Of a DNA stretch of 64,000 bases, positions 25,601 to 32,847 are shown one piece after another (the stretch's first letter is position 1; each line of letters opens with the position of its first letter). Location: NCBI GenBank assembly GCA_902786975.1, contig CADAES010000003.1:62001-126000 (forward strand), read 5' to 3'. Source of the stretch: an uncultured Ruminococcus sp. GTDB taxonomy: Bacteria > Bacillota > Clostridia > Oscillospirales > Ruminococcaceae. The notes beneath the pieces are model-generated. The model had not been told where the DNA came from and made no database searches. It saw nothing but the letters and a program-made list of their open reading frames with translations. Both the position numbers and the translations under genes were made by a program.

Positions 25601-26882
25601 GCAGATCATCCGCAGCGACGAGCTGGACGAGCAGTATACTCTCGTGCATCACAGCTCGGGACTTGATATCCTTATGTGGAAGAAAGAGGACTTTTCCACT
25701 GTCGAAGCCTATTTCGGCACAAGGTACGGCTCTATCAACAACTGCTTCAAAACAGACGATACCGACGGCTTTATAAGCGTTCCCGACGGCATAGCCCATT
25801 ATATCGAGCATAAGCTCTTTGAATCGGACGACAACAGCAGCGTCTTTGAGCTTTACGCCGAAACGGGAGCAGCTGCCAATGCCTTTACCTCGACCGATAT
25901 AACAGCGTATTATTTCAGCTGTACCGACAACTATGAAAAGTCGCTGGAGATACTTCTCGACTTTGTGCGCTCACCCTATTTCACAAAGGAAAATGTCGAG
26001 AAGGAGCAGGGCATCATCGCACAGGAGATAAAAATGGGCGACGACTCTCCGACGAGAAAGTGTTTTAAGAACCTGCTCAAAGCGCTCTATGTAAAGCACC
26101 CGATAAGTATCGACGTTGCGGGAACGGTCGAGTCTATCGCAAAGATAACTCCCGAGATAATGTATAAATGCTACGACGCATTCTACGACCTTCACAATAT
26201 GGTACTCGCTATCGCAGGCAATATCGACGAGCAGAAGGTGCTCGAAATCTGTGATAAAACTCTGAAAGCAAGCCCCGATAAGCACCTTGAGAGCTTCTTC
26301 CCGCAGGAACCCCGGGAGGTAGCCAAAAAGACTATCGTTGAAACAGGTACCGTAGGTATACCCGTGTTCAGTATCGGCTTCAAGGCAGACGCCTGCGAGG
26401 GCAGGGAATACCTCAAAAGGTCGGTAATTGCAGGAATGCTTCTTGAACAGCTGATAGGGCAGACCTCACCGCTTTATAACCGAATGCTCGAGGACGGACT
26501 TATAAATTCAACGCTCGGGACTTATATGTATACAGGCTCGGTCAAGTATTTCTGCTGTATGATAGAAGGCGAATCTGCCGACCCGCAAAAGGTCTGCGAG
26601 CTTGTTTACGAAGAGATAGGCAGACTTATAAAAGAGGGTATCGACGCCGAGCGCTTTGAGATAGACAAGCGTGTCAGATACGGCGAAAAGGTCAGCAGTA
26701 TCAACGACGTTAAAGCCTGTGCCGAGGCAATGCTCTACTACCGCCTCGACAGCAAGAAACTGACACTGTTTGATGATCTCGATATTATAGCCTCTCTTAC
26801 CGTGCAGGAGTGTAACTCAATGATAAGCGAGCTTTTTGATATTCAGCGAAGCAGTCTGAGTATCGTGACAAATAAGCAGTAA
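25593..26882 (+). CDS. M16-family zinc peptidase YfmH
   Basis: This 429-residue M16 peptidase has the inverted zinc motif 'HYIEH' near residue 69 and downstream Glu residues in 'EQGIIAQEI'. A Tyr/Arg substrate box lies in 'GQTSPLYNRMLEDGL'. The start is ATG 25593 with GGAGG 6 bases before it. An upstream in-frame ATG lies inside yfmF. As the active half of a YfmF/YfmH pair it is probably cytoplasmic. lgt follows, an arrangement common in Clostridia. Confidence 0.85.
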   Translation: MNKQIIRSDELDEQYTLVHHSSGLDILMWKKEDFSTVEAYFGTRYGSINNCFKTDDTDGFISVPDGIAHYIEHKLFESDDNSSVFELYAETGAAANAFTSTDITAYYFSCTDNYEKSLEILLDFVRSPYFTKENVEKEQGIIAQEIKMGDDSPTRKCFKNLLKALYVKHPISIDVAGTVESIAKITPEIMYKCYDAFYDLHNMVLAIAGNIDEQKVLEICDKTLKASPDKHLESFFPQEPREVAKKTIVETGTVGIPVFSIGFKADACEGREYLKRSVIAGMLLEQLIGQTSPLYNRMLEDGLINSTLGTYMYTGSVKYFCCMIEGESADPQKVCELVYEEIGRLIKEGIDAERFEIDKRVRYGEKVSSINDVKACAEAMLYYRLDSKKLTLFDDLDIIASLTVQECNSMISELFDIQRSSLSIVTNKQ

Positions 26883-26904
26883 AGACAGAAAGGAAGAATG
26901 TAAA

Positions 26905-28692
26905 ATGATACAGCATATTCAGGTGCTGGCAGAACAGGCGGGAAAGACCTGGCAGGAGCTGAACGATGAACCCGGCAAGGTGTTTTTCCCGAATTTCGGT
27001 GACGGAGATAACATCTTAAAATCGGGCGTGGATATCGACAGAGTGATGTTCACTATCCCCGGGACCAATTTCAAGATATACTGGTATGGATTCCTCATCG
27101 CACTCGGAATTATCCTTGCGATGATATACGGATTCAGAAAAATGAAAAAAGCAGGTATCGACCCCGACAGAGCTACCGATGCGGTGATCGGCGGATTTTT
27201 CGGTGCGATAATCGGAGCAAGACTCTATTATATCCTGTTCAGCAGCAGCCTTTCATTAAAGGATTTCTTTGACTTCCGAAACGGCGGACTTGCTATCTAC
27301 GGCGGAATTATCGGTGCGATAGCCGTCGGCGGCGTAATAACCCGAATGAAAAAGCTGAGGCTGACAACTATGCTGGACGTGGTAGCACCCTGCTTCTTTA
27401 TCGGACAGGCAATAGGACGCTGGGGCAATTTCTTCAACCAGGAAGCGTTCGGAACAAATACCGATAAGCCCTGGGGAATGATGAGCTTTACAACCGCTGA
27501 TTATGTGAACGATCACATAACCGACGGAAGCGTTGACCCGCTTCTGCCGATACACCCTTGCTTTTTGTATGAGTCGCTTTGGTGCCTCGCAGGTTTTATT
27601 ATCCTGCACCTTTATTTCAAGCACAGAAAGTTTGACGGAGAGGTGATCCTTGGATATGCTGCATGGTACGGGCTCGGAAGATTCTTTATCGAGGGACTCA
27701 GAACAGACTCGCTGTATATCGGCAGCGTCAGAGTTTCACAGCTGCTCGCTGGAGTTTGCTTTGTCGGAAGCGTCGCAGCTATAATAGTTGTAAGAGTTAT
27801 CATAGCCAAGAACAAGGACTACGTTTTCTTCAAGGATACCGAGCTGTCCAGAGAACAGATACTTCAGTACGAAAATGCAAAGCGCTTTGAAAAGGAAAGA
27901 AGAGAGCTCAAGGCTAAGATAGCCGAGGCAAAAACAAACGGCGAGGATGCCGCAGAGCTTGAAAAAGAATATGAAGAACAGTTCGGCGAGACAGGCAAAA
28001 AGAAAAGAGCACAGGCTCTTATCGACGCAGAACAGGCTGATATAAAGGCAGCTGCCGAGAGAAAGGCTAAAAGAGCCGGGTCTCAGCCCAAGGATACCGA
28101 TGAAAGCGAAAAGCCGTCATCTGAAAAGTCTGACGACAGTAAGGACGATAAGACCGAAAAGCCGCTTGAAGAGGTCAAGGGTATCGCTTCACAGAAAAGT
28201 GTCGAAAGCATATCCGAAGTCAAGAGTGAGATCGCTGAAAAGACCGAAGAGTATAAGTCAGAGCCTGTCGAGGTCATCATAGATACCGCTGAGGAACAAA
28301 AGTCGTCTGACGATGAAGCTGAAGCGAGTGCTCCCGAAAAGGAAAATGACGACAGCCCCGCACAGACCGAGAGCCCTTCCGAGCAGCTTAAGCCCGAGGG
28401 CGACGAGCTTGCCGGCAATACCGAACAAAAGGTCGAAGATGTCATAGAGCGAAATGCCGCGGAAATAAAAACGGAAGCTTCCAAGACTAAGCCTGATAAC
28501 AAGCCAAAGCAGAACAATAACCGAAACAGGAACAACAGGAATAAAAACAGGAACAGAAACAACAATAACAGAAATAACAATAACAACCGCCCCAATAATA
28601 ACAAAAAGCAGGGCGGCAATAATAACCGCAATAAGAACGGTCAGAAGAATAACAGCAATAACAATAATAAGCCAAACGGCGACAATAAATAA
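26905..28692 (+). CDS. lgt: Prolipoprotein diacylglyceryl transferase with a long disordered C-terminal tail
   Basis: Lgt moves diacylglycerol from phosphatidylglycerol to the lipobox Cys of prolipoproteins. The first 305 residues are a full enzyme with seven membrane helices, 'YWYGFLIALGI', 'GARLYYI', 'YGGIIGA' and the signature 'GRWGNFFNQEAFG'. Then come about 290 extra residues: a Lys/Glu-rich helix (residues of about 305-395), an acidic Ser/Glu/Lys-rich part, and a last 65 residues built almost only from Asn, Arg and Lys with little else. Typical Lgt ends near 270-300. The tail should be cytoplasmic and unfolded. It is in frame with no sign of frameshift, so it looks like a true fusion or expansion. 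Confidence 0.9.
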   Translation: MIQHIQVLAEQAGKTWQELNDEPGKVFFPNFGDGDNILKSGVDIDRVMFTIPGTNFKIYWYGFLIALGIILAMIYGFRKMKKAGIDPDRATDAVIGGFFGAIIGARLYYILFSSSLSLKDFFDFRNGGLAIYGGIIGAIAVGGVITRMKKLRLTTMLDVVAPCFFIGQAIGRWGNFFNQEAFGTNTDKPWGMMSFTTADYVNDHITDGSVDPLLPIHPCFLYESLWCLAGFIILHLYFKHRKFDGEVILGYAAWYGLGRFFIEGLRTDSLYIGSVRVSQLLAGVCFVGSVAAIIVVRVIIAKNKDYVFFKDTELSREQILQYENAKRFEKERRELKAKIAEAKTNGEDAAELEKEYEEQFGETGKKKRAQALIDAEQADIKAAAERKAKRAGSQPKDTDESEKPSSEKSDDSKDDKTEKPLEEVKGIASQKSVESISEVKSEIAEKTEEYKSEPVEVIIDTAEEQKSSDDEAEASAPEKENDDSPAQTESPSEQLKPEGDELAGNTEQKVEDVIERNAAEIKTEASKTKPDNKPKQNNNRNRNNRNKNRNRNNNNRNNNNNRPNNNKKQGGNNNRNKNGQKNNSNNNNKPNGDNK

Positions 28693-28705
28693 GAGGTGAC
28701 TGAAA

Positions 28706-29560
28706 ATGGCTAATATCATTGACGGAAAGGCAGTTTCCGCACAGGTAAAGGAAAACATTAGGCTTGAAACCGAAAAACTCAGAGAGCAGGGGATAGAGAT
28801 AGGTCTCGCAGTCGTTATCGTAGGAAACGACCCCGCTTCACAGGTGTATGTCAGAAATAAGGAAAAGGCCTGCGAAACGGTAGGCTTCAATTCCTATAAG
28901 TACGCTCTCCCCGAGGAGACTACCGAGGAGGAGCTTCTTGCGCTCGTCGATAAGCTCAACAACGACGATAAGGTTGACGGCATACTTGTTCAGCTCCCGC
29001 TCCCGAAGCACCTTGACGACAAGATAATCATCAACAATATCCGCCCGGATAAGGACGTCGATGCATTCCACCCGATAAATGTAGGCAAGATAATGATAGG
29101 CGACTACAGCTTCCTTCCGTGTACGCCCGCAGGCGTTATGGAGCTTATCAAGTCAACAGGCACGGAGATTGCAGGCAAGGAATGTGTCGTTATCGGAAGG
29201 AGCAATATCGTCGGCAAGCCGCAGGCAATGCTTCTTCTGCATCAAAGCGGTACGGTGACTATCTGCCACTCTAAGACCAAGGACCTTAAAGAAGTTGCAA
29301 GCAGAGCAGATATCCTCGTAGCCGCCGTAGGCAGAGCAAAAATGATTACCGCCGATTATGTTAAGCCGGGCGCTGTCGTTATAGATGTCGGAATGAACAG
29401 GGACGAGAACGGTAAGCTCTGCGGCGACGTCGACTTTGAAAGCGTAAAGGATAAAGCAGGCTACATAACACCCGTTCCGGGCGGCGTAGGACCAATGACG
29501 ATAGCTATGCTTATGCAGAATACACTCACAGCGGGCAAGGAGCATCACGGGGTCAAATGA
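28706..29560 (+). CDS. folD: Methylene-THF dehydrogenase / methenyl-THF cyclohydrolase
   Basis: FolD interconverts 5,10-methylene-THF, methenyl-THF and 10-formyl-THF. The 284 residues have the active-site '[13 protein letters not shown]' (Tyr and Lys), '[12 protein letters not shown]', '[11 protein letters not shown]' and the NADP box '[12 protein letters not shown]', ending with '[15 protein letters not shown]'. It starts 13 bases after lgt. It could supply 10-formyl-THF for the sugar formyltransferase at 47335. Confidence 0.95.
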   Translation: MANIIDGKAVSAQVKENIRLETEKLREQGIEIGLAVVIVGNDPASQVYVRNKEKACETVGFNSYKYALPEETTEEELLALVDKLNNDDKVDGILVQLPLPKHLDDKIIINNIRPDKDVDAFHPINVGKIMIGDYSFLPCTPAGVMELIKSTGTEIAGKECVVIGRSNIVGKPQAMLLLHQSGTVTICHSKTKDLKEVASRADILVAAVGRAKMITADYVKPGAVVIDVGMNRDENGKLCGDVDFESVKDKAGYITPVPGGVGPMTIAMLMQNTLTAGKEHHGVK

Positions 29561-29586
29561 TAATTGTAAAATCTTTGTGAACTCTA

Positions 29587-29615
29587 TTTACAAATATCCA
29601 CTTATAATGTATAAT
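29587..29615 (+). promoter_or_regulatory. rpsO: Promoter of rpsO
   Basis: TTTACA (29587-29592) and TATAAT (29610-29615) are 17 bases apart. A second TATAAT lies at 29603-29608. Transcription would start near 29622 and leave a leader of about 110 bases. Confidence 0.75.
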
Positions 29616-29621
29616 AATTAA

Positions 29622-29726
29622 TGCTGTGTTGACAGCGTAAACCCTGCCGCAGAATATGGGTCAAGCCCTAATGGGAAAGCTACCTGCCATATCCTTCGAC
29701 AGCGGAAATAATAATTGAAAGAGGTA
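29622..29726 (+). promoter_or_regulatory. Structured 5' leader of rpsO, probable S15 autoregulatory site
   Basis: The leader can fold into a small hairpin GCTGT/ACAGC (623-636 of the 29-kb block), then a stem CCGC/GCGG (29647-29650 with 29702-29705) holding ATATGG/CCATAT (29654-29659 with 29687-29692) and an inner AGC/GCT hairpin. rpsO mRNAs are commonly controlled by S15 binding to such leaders. The exact fold and mode are not proven. Confidence 0.45.
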
Positions 29727-29732
29727 CAAAAA

Positions 29733-29999
29733 ATGCTGAGAAAAGACGAAAAGACAGCCGTTATCGAGGCTAACAAGACTCATGACAACGACACAGGTTC
29801 TCCTGAGGTACAGATCGCTATCCTCACCAGAAGGATATCCGACCTGACCGAGCATCTGAAAACACACAAGAAGGACAACCACTCCAGAAGCGGTCTGTTC
29901 AAGATGATCGGTAAGAGAAGAAATCTTCTCAACTATCTCAAGAAGAAGGACATCAACAGATACAGAGCAACTATCGAGAAGCTTGGTATCCGTAAGTAA
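29733..29999 (+). CDS. rpsO: 30S ribosomal protein S15
   Basis: This 88-residue S15 binds 16S rRNA helices 20-22 in early 30S assembly. '[35 protein letters not shown]' (in parts) and '[13 protein letters not shown]' are diagnostic. ATG 29733 gives the normal length, with AGAGG upstream; an in-frame TTG at 29715 would add six residues. It is followed by a terminator, then pnp, the usual neighbour. Confidence 0.97.
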   Translation: MLRKDEKTAVIEANKTHDNDTGSPEVQIAILTRRISDLTEHLKTHKKDNHSRSGLFKMIGKRRNLLNYLKKKDINRYRATIEKLGIRK

Positions 30000-30017
30000 T
30001 TTTTGTGATCATCCATT

Positions 30018-30049
30018 AAGGCAGAGGCAATTTATTGTCACTGCCTTTT
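30018..30049 (+). terminator. Terminator between rpsO and pnp
   Basis: AAGGCAG (30018-30024) pairs with CTGCCTT (30041-30047), followed by a short T run. It may be leaky, since pnp has no clear promoter of its own. Confidence 0.6.
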
Positions 30050-30076
30050 GGTGTATCATATAGAAAACAAAAAAAG

Positions 30077-30155
30077 TTTGGTGCAGTCGTATTAGCATTA
30101 AACAGAGTCCACGTACAGACCGTGGTTTGTGTTTATTGCTAATGTCTTCACCAAA
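30077..30155 (+). promoter_or_regulatory. Long hairpin in the pnp leader, candidate processing site
   Basis: A 79-base imperfect hairpin stacks four paired segments: TTTGGTG/CACCAAA, ATTAGCA/TGCTAAT, TAAACA/TGTTTA and CCACG/CGTGG, 25 base pairs in all. It ends 17 bases before the pnp ribosome site. E. coli pnp carries a comparable leader stem that RNase III cuts and PNPase then degrades to limit its own synthesis. The same control is inferred here, not shown. Confidence 0.6.
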
Positions 30156-30184
30156 TGAAAAATCTTGATTTGGAGGAAGAAAAA

Positions 30185-32302
30185 ATGTTTGAGAATTTCA
30201 GGACTTTTGAAACTACCTATGCAGGAAGACCTGTCAAGGTAGAAACAGGAAAGACATGCGGACTTGCAAACGGCTCCTGCTGGGTAAGATACGGCGAGAC
30301 TGTCGTTATGGCTAACGTTACAGCGTCTGCAAAGCCGAGAGAGGGCGTTGACTTTTTCCCCCTTTCCGTAGATTTTGAGGAGAAGATGTATTCCGTAGGC
30401 AAGATCCCCGGCTCTTTCACAAAGAGAGAGGGCAAGGCTTCCGATAAGGCTATCCTTGCTTCAAGATGCGTTGACAGACCTATCAGACCTCTGTTCCCAA
30501 AGGATATGAGAAACGACGTAACAGTTGTTATCACAGTCCTTTCCGTTGACCCCGACAACTCACCCGAGATCGCAGGAATGATCGCTGCATCTATAGCTAT
30601 CTCGATCTCCGATATCCCTTGGAACGGACCTGTTGCATCTATCAACGTAGGCTATGTTGACGGACAGCTCGTTCTCAATCCTACTCTTGAGCAGAGAGCA
30701 CATAACGACCTCAACCTCACCGTTGCAGGCTCTGCCGAGAAGGTCGTAATGATCGAGGCAGGCGCTAACGAGATACCCGACGATCTTATGCTCGAAGCTA
30801 TCAAGTTCGGTCATGCCGAAATAAAGAATATGGTCGCATTCATTTCCGATATCCAGAAGCAGATCGGAAAGCCCAAGTTCGAGTTCGAGTCTATGGAGCT
30901 TGACCACGATATGATGGATAAGATCGCTGAGAAGTTCGGCGATAAGCTCAAGTATGCACTTGATACAGACGATAAGACAGTAAGAGACGCAAGACTCGTT
31001 CCTATCCAGGACGAGATACTCGAAACATTCTCCGAGGAGTATGAGAACCTTCCCGATATAATCGGAGAGGTAATGTACAAGGCACAGAAAACTATCGTAA
31101 GAGAGTGGCTGTATAACGGCAAGCGTGTTGACGGCAGAGGCATCGACGAGATAAGACCTCTCGCTGCCGAGGTAGGCGTTCTTCCGAGAGTTCACGGCTC
31201 CGGTATCTTCACCAGAGGTCAGACTCAGGTTATGACTATCGCAACACTCGGTCCTGTATCCGACGCTCAGAAGCTTGACGGACTCGATGAGGAAACAACC
31301 AAGAGATATATGCACCAGTATAACTTCCCGTCTTATTCTGTAGGCGAGACAAAGCCTTCAAGAGGACCCGGAAGACGTGAGATAGGCCATGGCGCACTCG
31401 CTGAGAGAGCACTCGTTCCTGTTATCCCGTCTGTTGAGGATTTCCCGTATGCTATCCGCTGCGTTTCCGAAGTCCTTTCTTCCAACGGTTCAACATCACA
31501 GGGCTCTATCTGTGGCTCTACACTTGCACTTATGGATGCAGGCGTTCCTATCAAGGCTCCCGTTGCAGGTATCTCCTGCGGACTTATCACCAAGGAGGAC
31601 GGCAGCTGGATGACAATGGTTGATATCCAGGGCCTTGAGGACTTCTACGGCGATATGGACTTCAAGGTAGGCGGTACAAAGAAAGGTATCACAGCTATCC
31701 AGGTGGATATCAAGGTAGACGGACTTACCTACGATATTATCGCAAGCGCATTTGAGAAAACACATAAAGCAAGAAACTATATCCTTGACGAGGTAATGCT
31801 CAAGGCTATCCCTGAGGTCAGACCTACCGTCAGCAAGTGGGCACCGAAGATGCTTACTACAAAGGTACCTGTTGACAAGATCCGTGAGGTCATCGGCTCA
31901 GGCGGAAAGGTCATCCAGAAGATCTCTGCTGACTGTGAGGTCAAGATCGACATCACCGAGGAAGGAAACGTATTTGTTTCCGGTCTTGATCTTGACAAGG
32001 CAAAGCAGGCTATCGCAATAATTGATACTATCGCTAATGACCCCGAGGTAGGCGCTATCTATAAGGGCAAGGTCGTTAAGCTGATGCAGTTCGGTGCTTT
32101 TGTTGAGATAGCTCCGGGCAAGGACGGACTTGTACACATCTCCAAACTCGACAAGCAGAGAGTTGAAAAGGTAGAGGACGTTGTATCCGTTGGCGACGAG
32201 ATCGTAGTAAAGGTTATGGAGATCGACAGCCAGGGCAGGATCAACCTTTCAAGAAAAGACGCTCTCGCAGACATCGAAGCAAAGAAGAACGCAGAGCAGT
32301 AA
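30185..32302 (+). CDS. pnp: Polyribonucleotide nucleotidyltransferase (PNPase)
   Basis: PNPase degrades RNA 3' to 5' with phosphate. The 705 residues contain two RNase PH domains (the second with 'GRGIDEIRPLAAEVGVLPRVHGSG' in parts, 'SRGPGRREIGHG' and 'KEDGSWMTMVDIQGLEDFYGDMDFKV' in parts), a KH domain ('IREVIGSGGKVIQKI', near residue 565) and an S1 domain ('GKVVKLMQFGAFVEIAPGKDGLVHIS', near residue 620). The start is ATG 30185 with GGAGG 8 bases upstream; ATG 30155 is in frame but sits at the foot of the leader hairpin. Confidence 0.96.
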   Translation: MFENFRTFETTYAGRPVKVETGKTCGLANGSCWVRYGETVVMANVTASAKPREGVDFFPLSVDFEEKMYSVGKIPGSFTKREGKASDKAILASRCVDRPIRPLFPKDMRNDVTVVITVLSVDPDNSPEIAGMIAASIAISISDIPWNGPVASINVGYVDGQLVLNPTLEQRAHNDLNLTVAGSAEKVVMIEAGANEIPDDLMLEAIKFGHAEIKNMVAFISDIQKQIGKPKFEFESMELDHDMMDKIAEKFGDKLKYALDTDDKTVRDARLVPIQDEILETFSEEYENLPDIIGEVMYKAQKTIVREWLYNGKRVDGRGIDEIRPLAAEVGVLPRVHGSGIFTRGQTQVMTIATLGPVSDAQKLDGLDEETTKRYMHQYNFPSYSVGETKPSRGPGRREIGHGALAERALVPVIPSVEDFPYAIRCVSEVLSSNGSTSQGSICGSTLALMDAGVPIKAPVAGISCGLITKEDGSWMTMVDIQGLEDFYGDMDFKVGGTKKGITAIQVDIKVDGLTYDIIASAFEKTHKARNYILDEVMLKAIPEVRPTVSKWAPKMLTTKVPVDKIREVIGSGGKVIQKISADCEVKIDITEEGNVFVSGLDLDKAKQAIAIIDTIANDPEVGAIYKGKVVKLMQFGAFVEIAPGKDGLVHISKLDKQRVEKVEDVVSVGDEIVVKVMEIDSQGRINLSRKDALADIEAKKNAEQ

Positions 32303-32319
32303 TCATCAGAATATCACAG

Positions 32320-32349
32320 GCGGACGGTCAAAGCCGTCCGCTTGTTTAT
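32320..32349 (+). terminator. Terminator of pnp
   Basis: GCGGACGG (32320-32327) and CCGTCCGC (32334-32341) form a perfect 8-bp stem with a 6-base loop, followed by a T-rich stretch. Confidence 0.8.
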
Positions 32350-32378
32350 TGACACCGCAAGTTCGCTGAGCATATAAT
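32349..32378 (+). promoter_or_regulatory. Promoter directly before the cloverleaf leader
   Basis: A perfect -35 TTGACA (32349-32354) and a perfect -10 TATAAT (32373-32378) are 18 bases apart. The start of transcription should fall at about 32385, two bases before the cloverleaf. Confidence 0.75.
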
Positions 32379-32386
32379 AGTGTACA

Positions 32387-32463
32387 GCCGCCAACATTTT
32401 ATCCGCAAGCGGATAAAATTCACGGGTCTTCGACCCGCAGGGAGCGAAGCTCCCGTTGGCGGC
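32387..32463 (+). promoter_or_regulatory. Perfect four-way-junction (cloverleaf) RNA leader
   Basis: The outer stem GCCGCCAAC (32387-32395) pairs without mismatch with GTTGGCGGC (32455-32463). Inside it are three perfect hairpins in a row: 11-bp arms at 32396-32419, CGGGTC/GACCCG at 32423-32437 and GGGAGC/GCTCCC at 32440-32454. Only five junction bases (TCA and CA) are unpaired. It sits between the predicted transcription start and the ribosome site of the next gene. It could be a structured 5' leader with a regulatory or stabilising role, or a dispersed repeat that happens to lie there. It is not a tRNA. Confidence 0.65.
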
Positions 32464-32487
32464 GCAAAGCTCAGCGGGGGTGGTAAG

Positions 32488-32847
32488 ATGTTATTGAGCA
32501 TAATAGTAACAGTGACAATAGCCGCAGCAGTCATAGGTTCGTTCTGCCTGCGTGCGGTCAGACTCGATAAATGTAGGAATAAGCGAAGCTATGTCCTCGT
32601 GCCGTGCTTTGAAGAAACAGATGACCTGCAGCGCTATGTCAAATCGCTCTATTGGGACGAGGTGTTTAAAAGCAGCAGCCCGGTAAGAGATATCATCCTG
32701 CTGTGCGGCGAAAATGAAAAAGCCGCAGATGCCGCAAAAAGCATCTCGAATATTCTCGATAACGTCTATGCAGTAAACGCCGGTGATCTCGTACAGTTTC
32801 TGAAGCAAAGGGAGGTGTCCGAAAATGGAGAAAAAAGAATACGATAA
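32488..32847 (+). CDS. Small membrane-anchored protein of unknown function
   Basis: I do not recognise this 119-residue protein. It opens with one membrane helix ('LLSIIVTVTIAAAVIGSFCL'). The rest is soluble, with 'YVLVPCFEETDDLQRYVKSLYWDEVF' in parts and 'DIILLCGENEKAADAAKSI', which suggests a small alpha/beta domain. ATG 32488 has GGGGGTGG upstream. It overlaps recD2 by 23 bases and is co-transcribed with it from the promoter at 32349. Confidence 0.65.
   Translation: MLLSIIVTVTIAAAVIGSFCLRAVRLDKCRNKRSYVLVPCFEETDDLQRYVKSLYWDEVFKSSSPVRDIILLCGENEKAADAAKSISNILDNVYAVNAGDLVQFLKQREVSENGEKRIR

Noticed and set aside
28083-28890. Minus-strand Leu/Val-rich frames opposite the lgt tail, resembling membrane proteins
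   Set aside because: They are the antisense of Asn/Lys/Glu codon runs and cross into folD; no start signal.
32387-32463. tRNA or tmRNA-like gene from the cloverleaf
   Set aside because: No anticodon arm, D or T loop consensus, and no CCA end; the arms do not have tRNA lengths.
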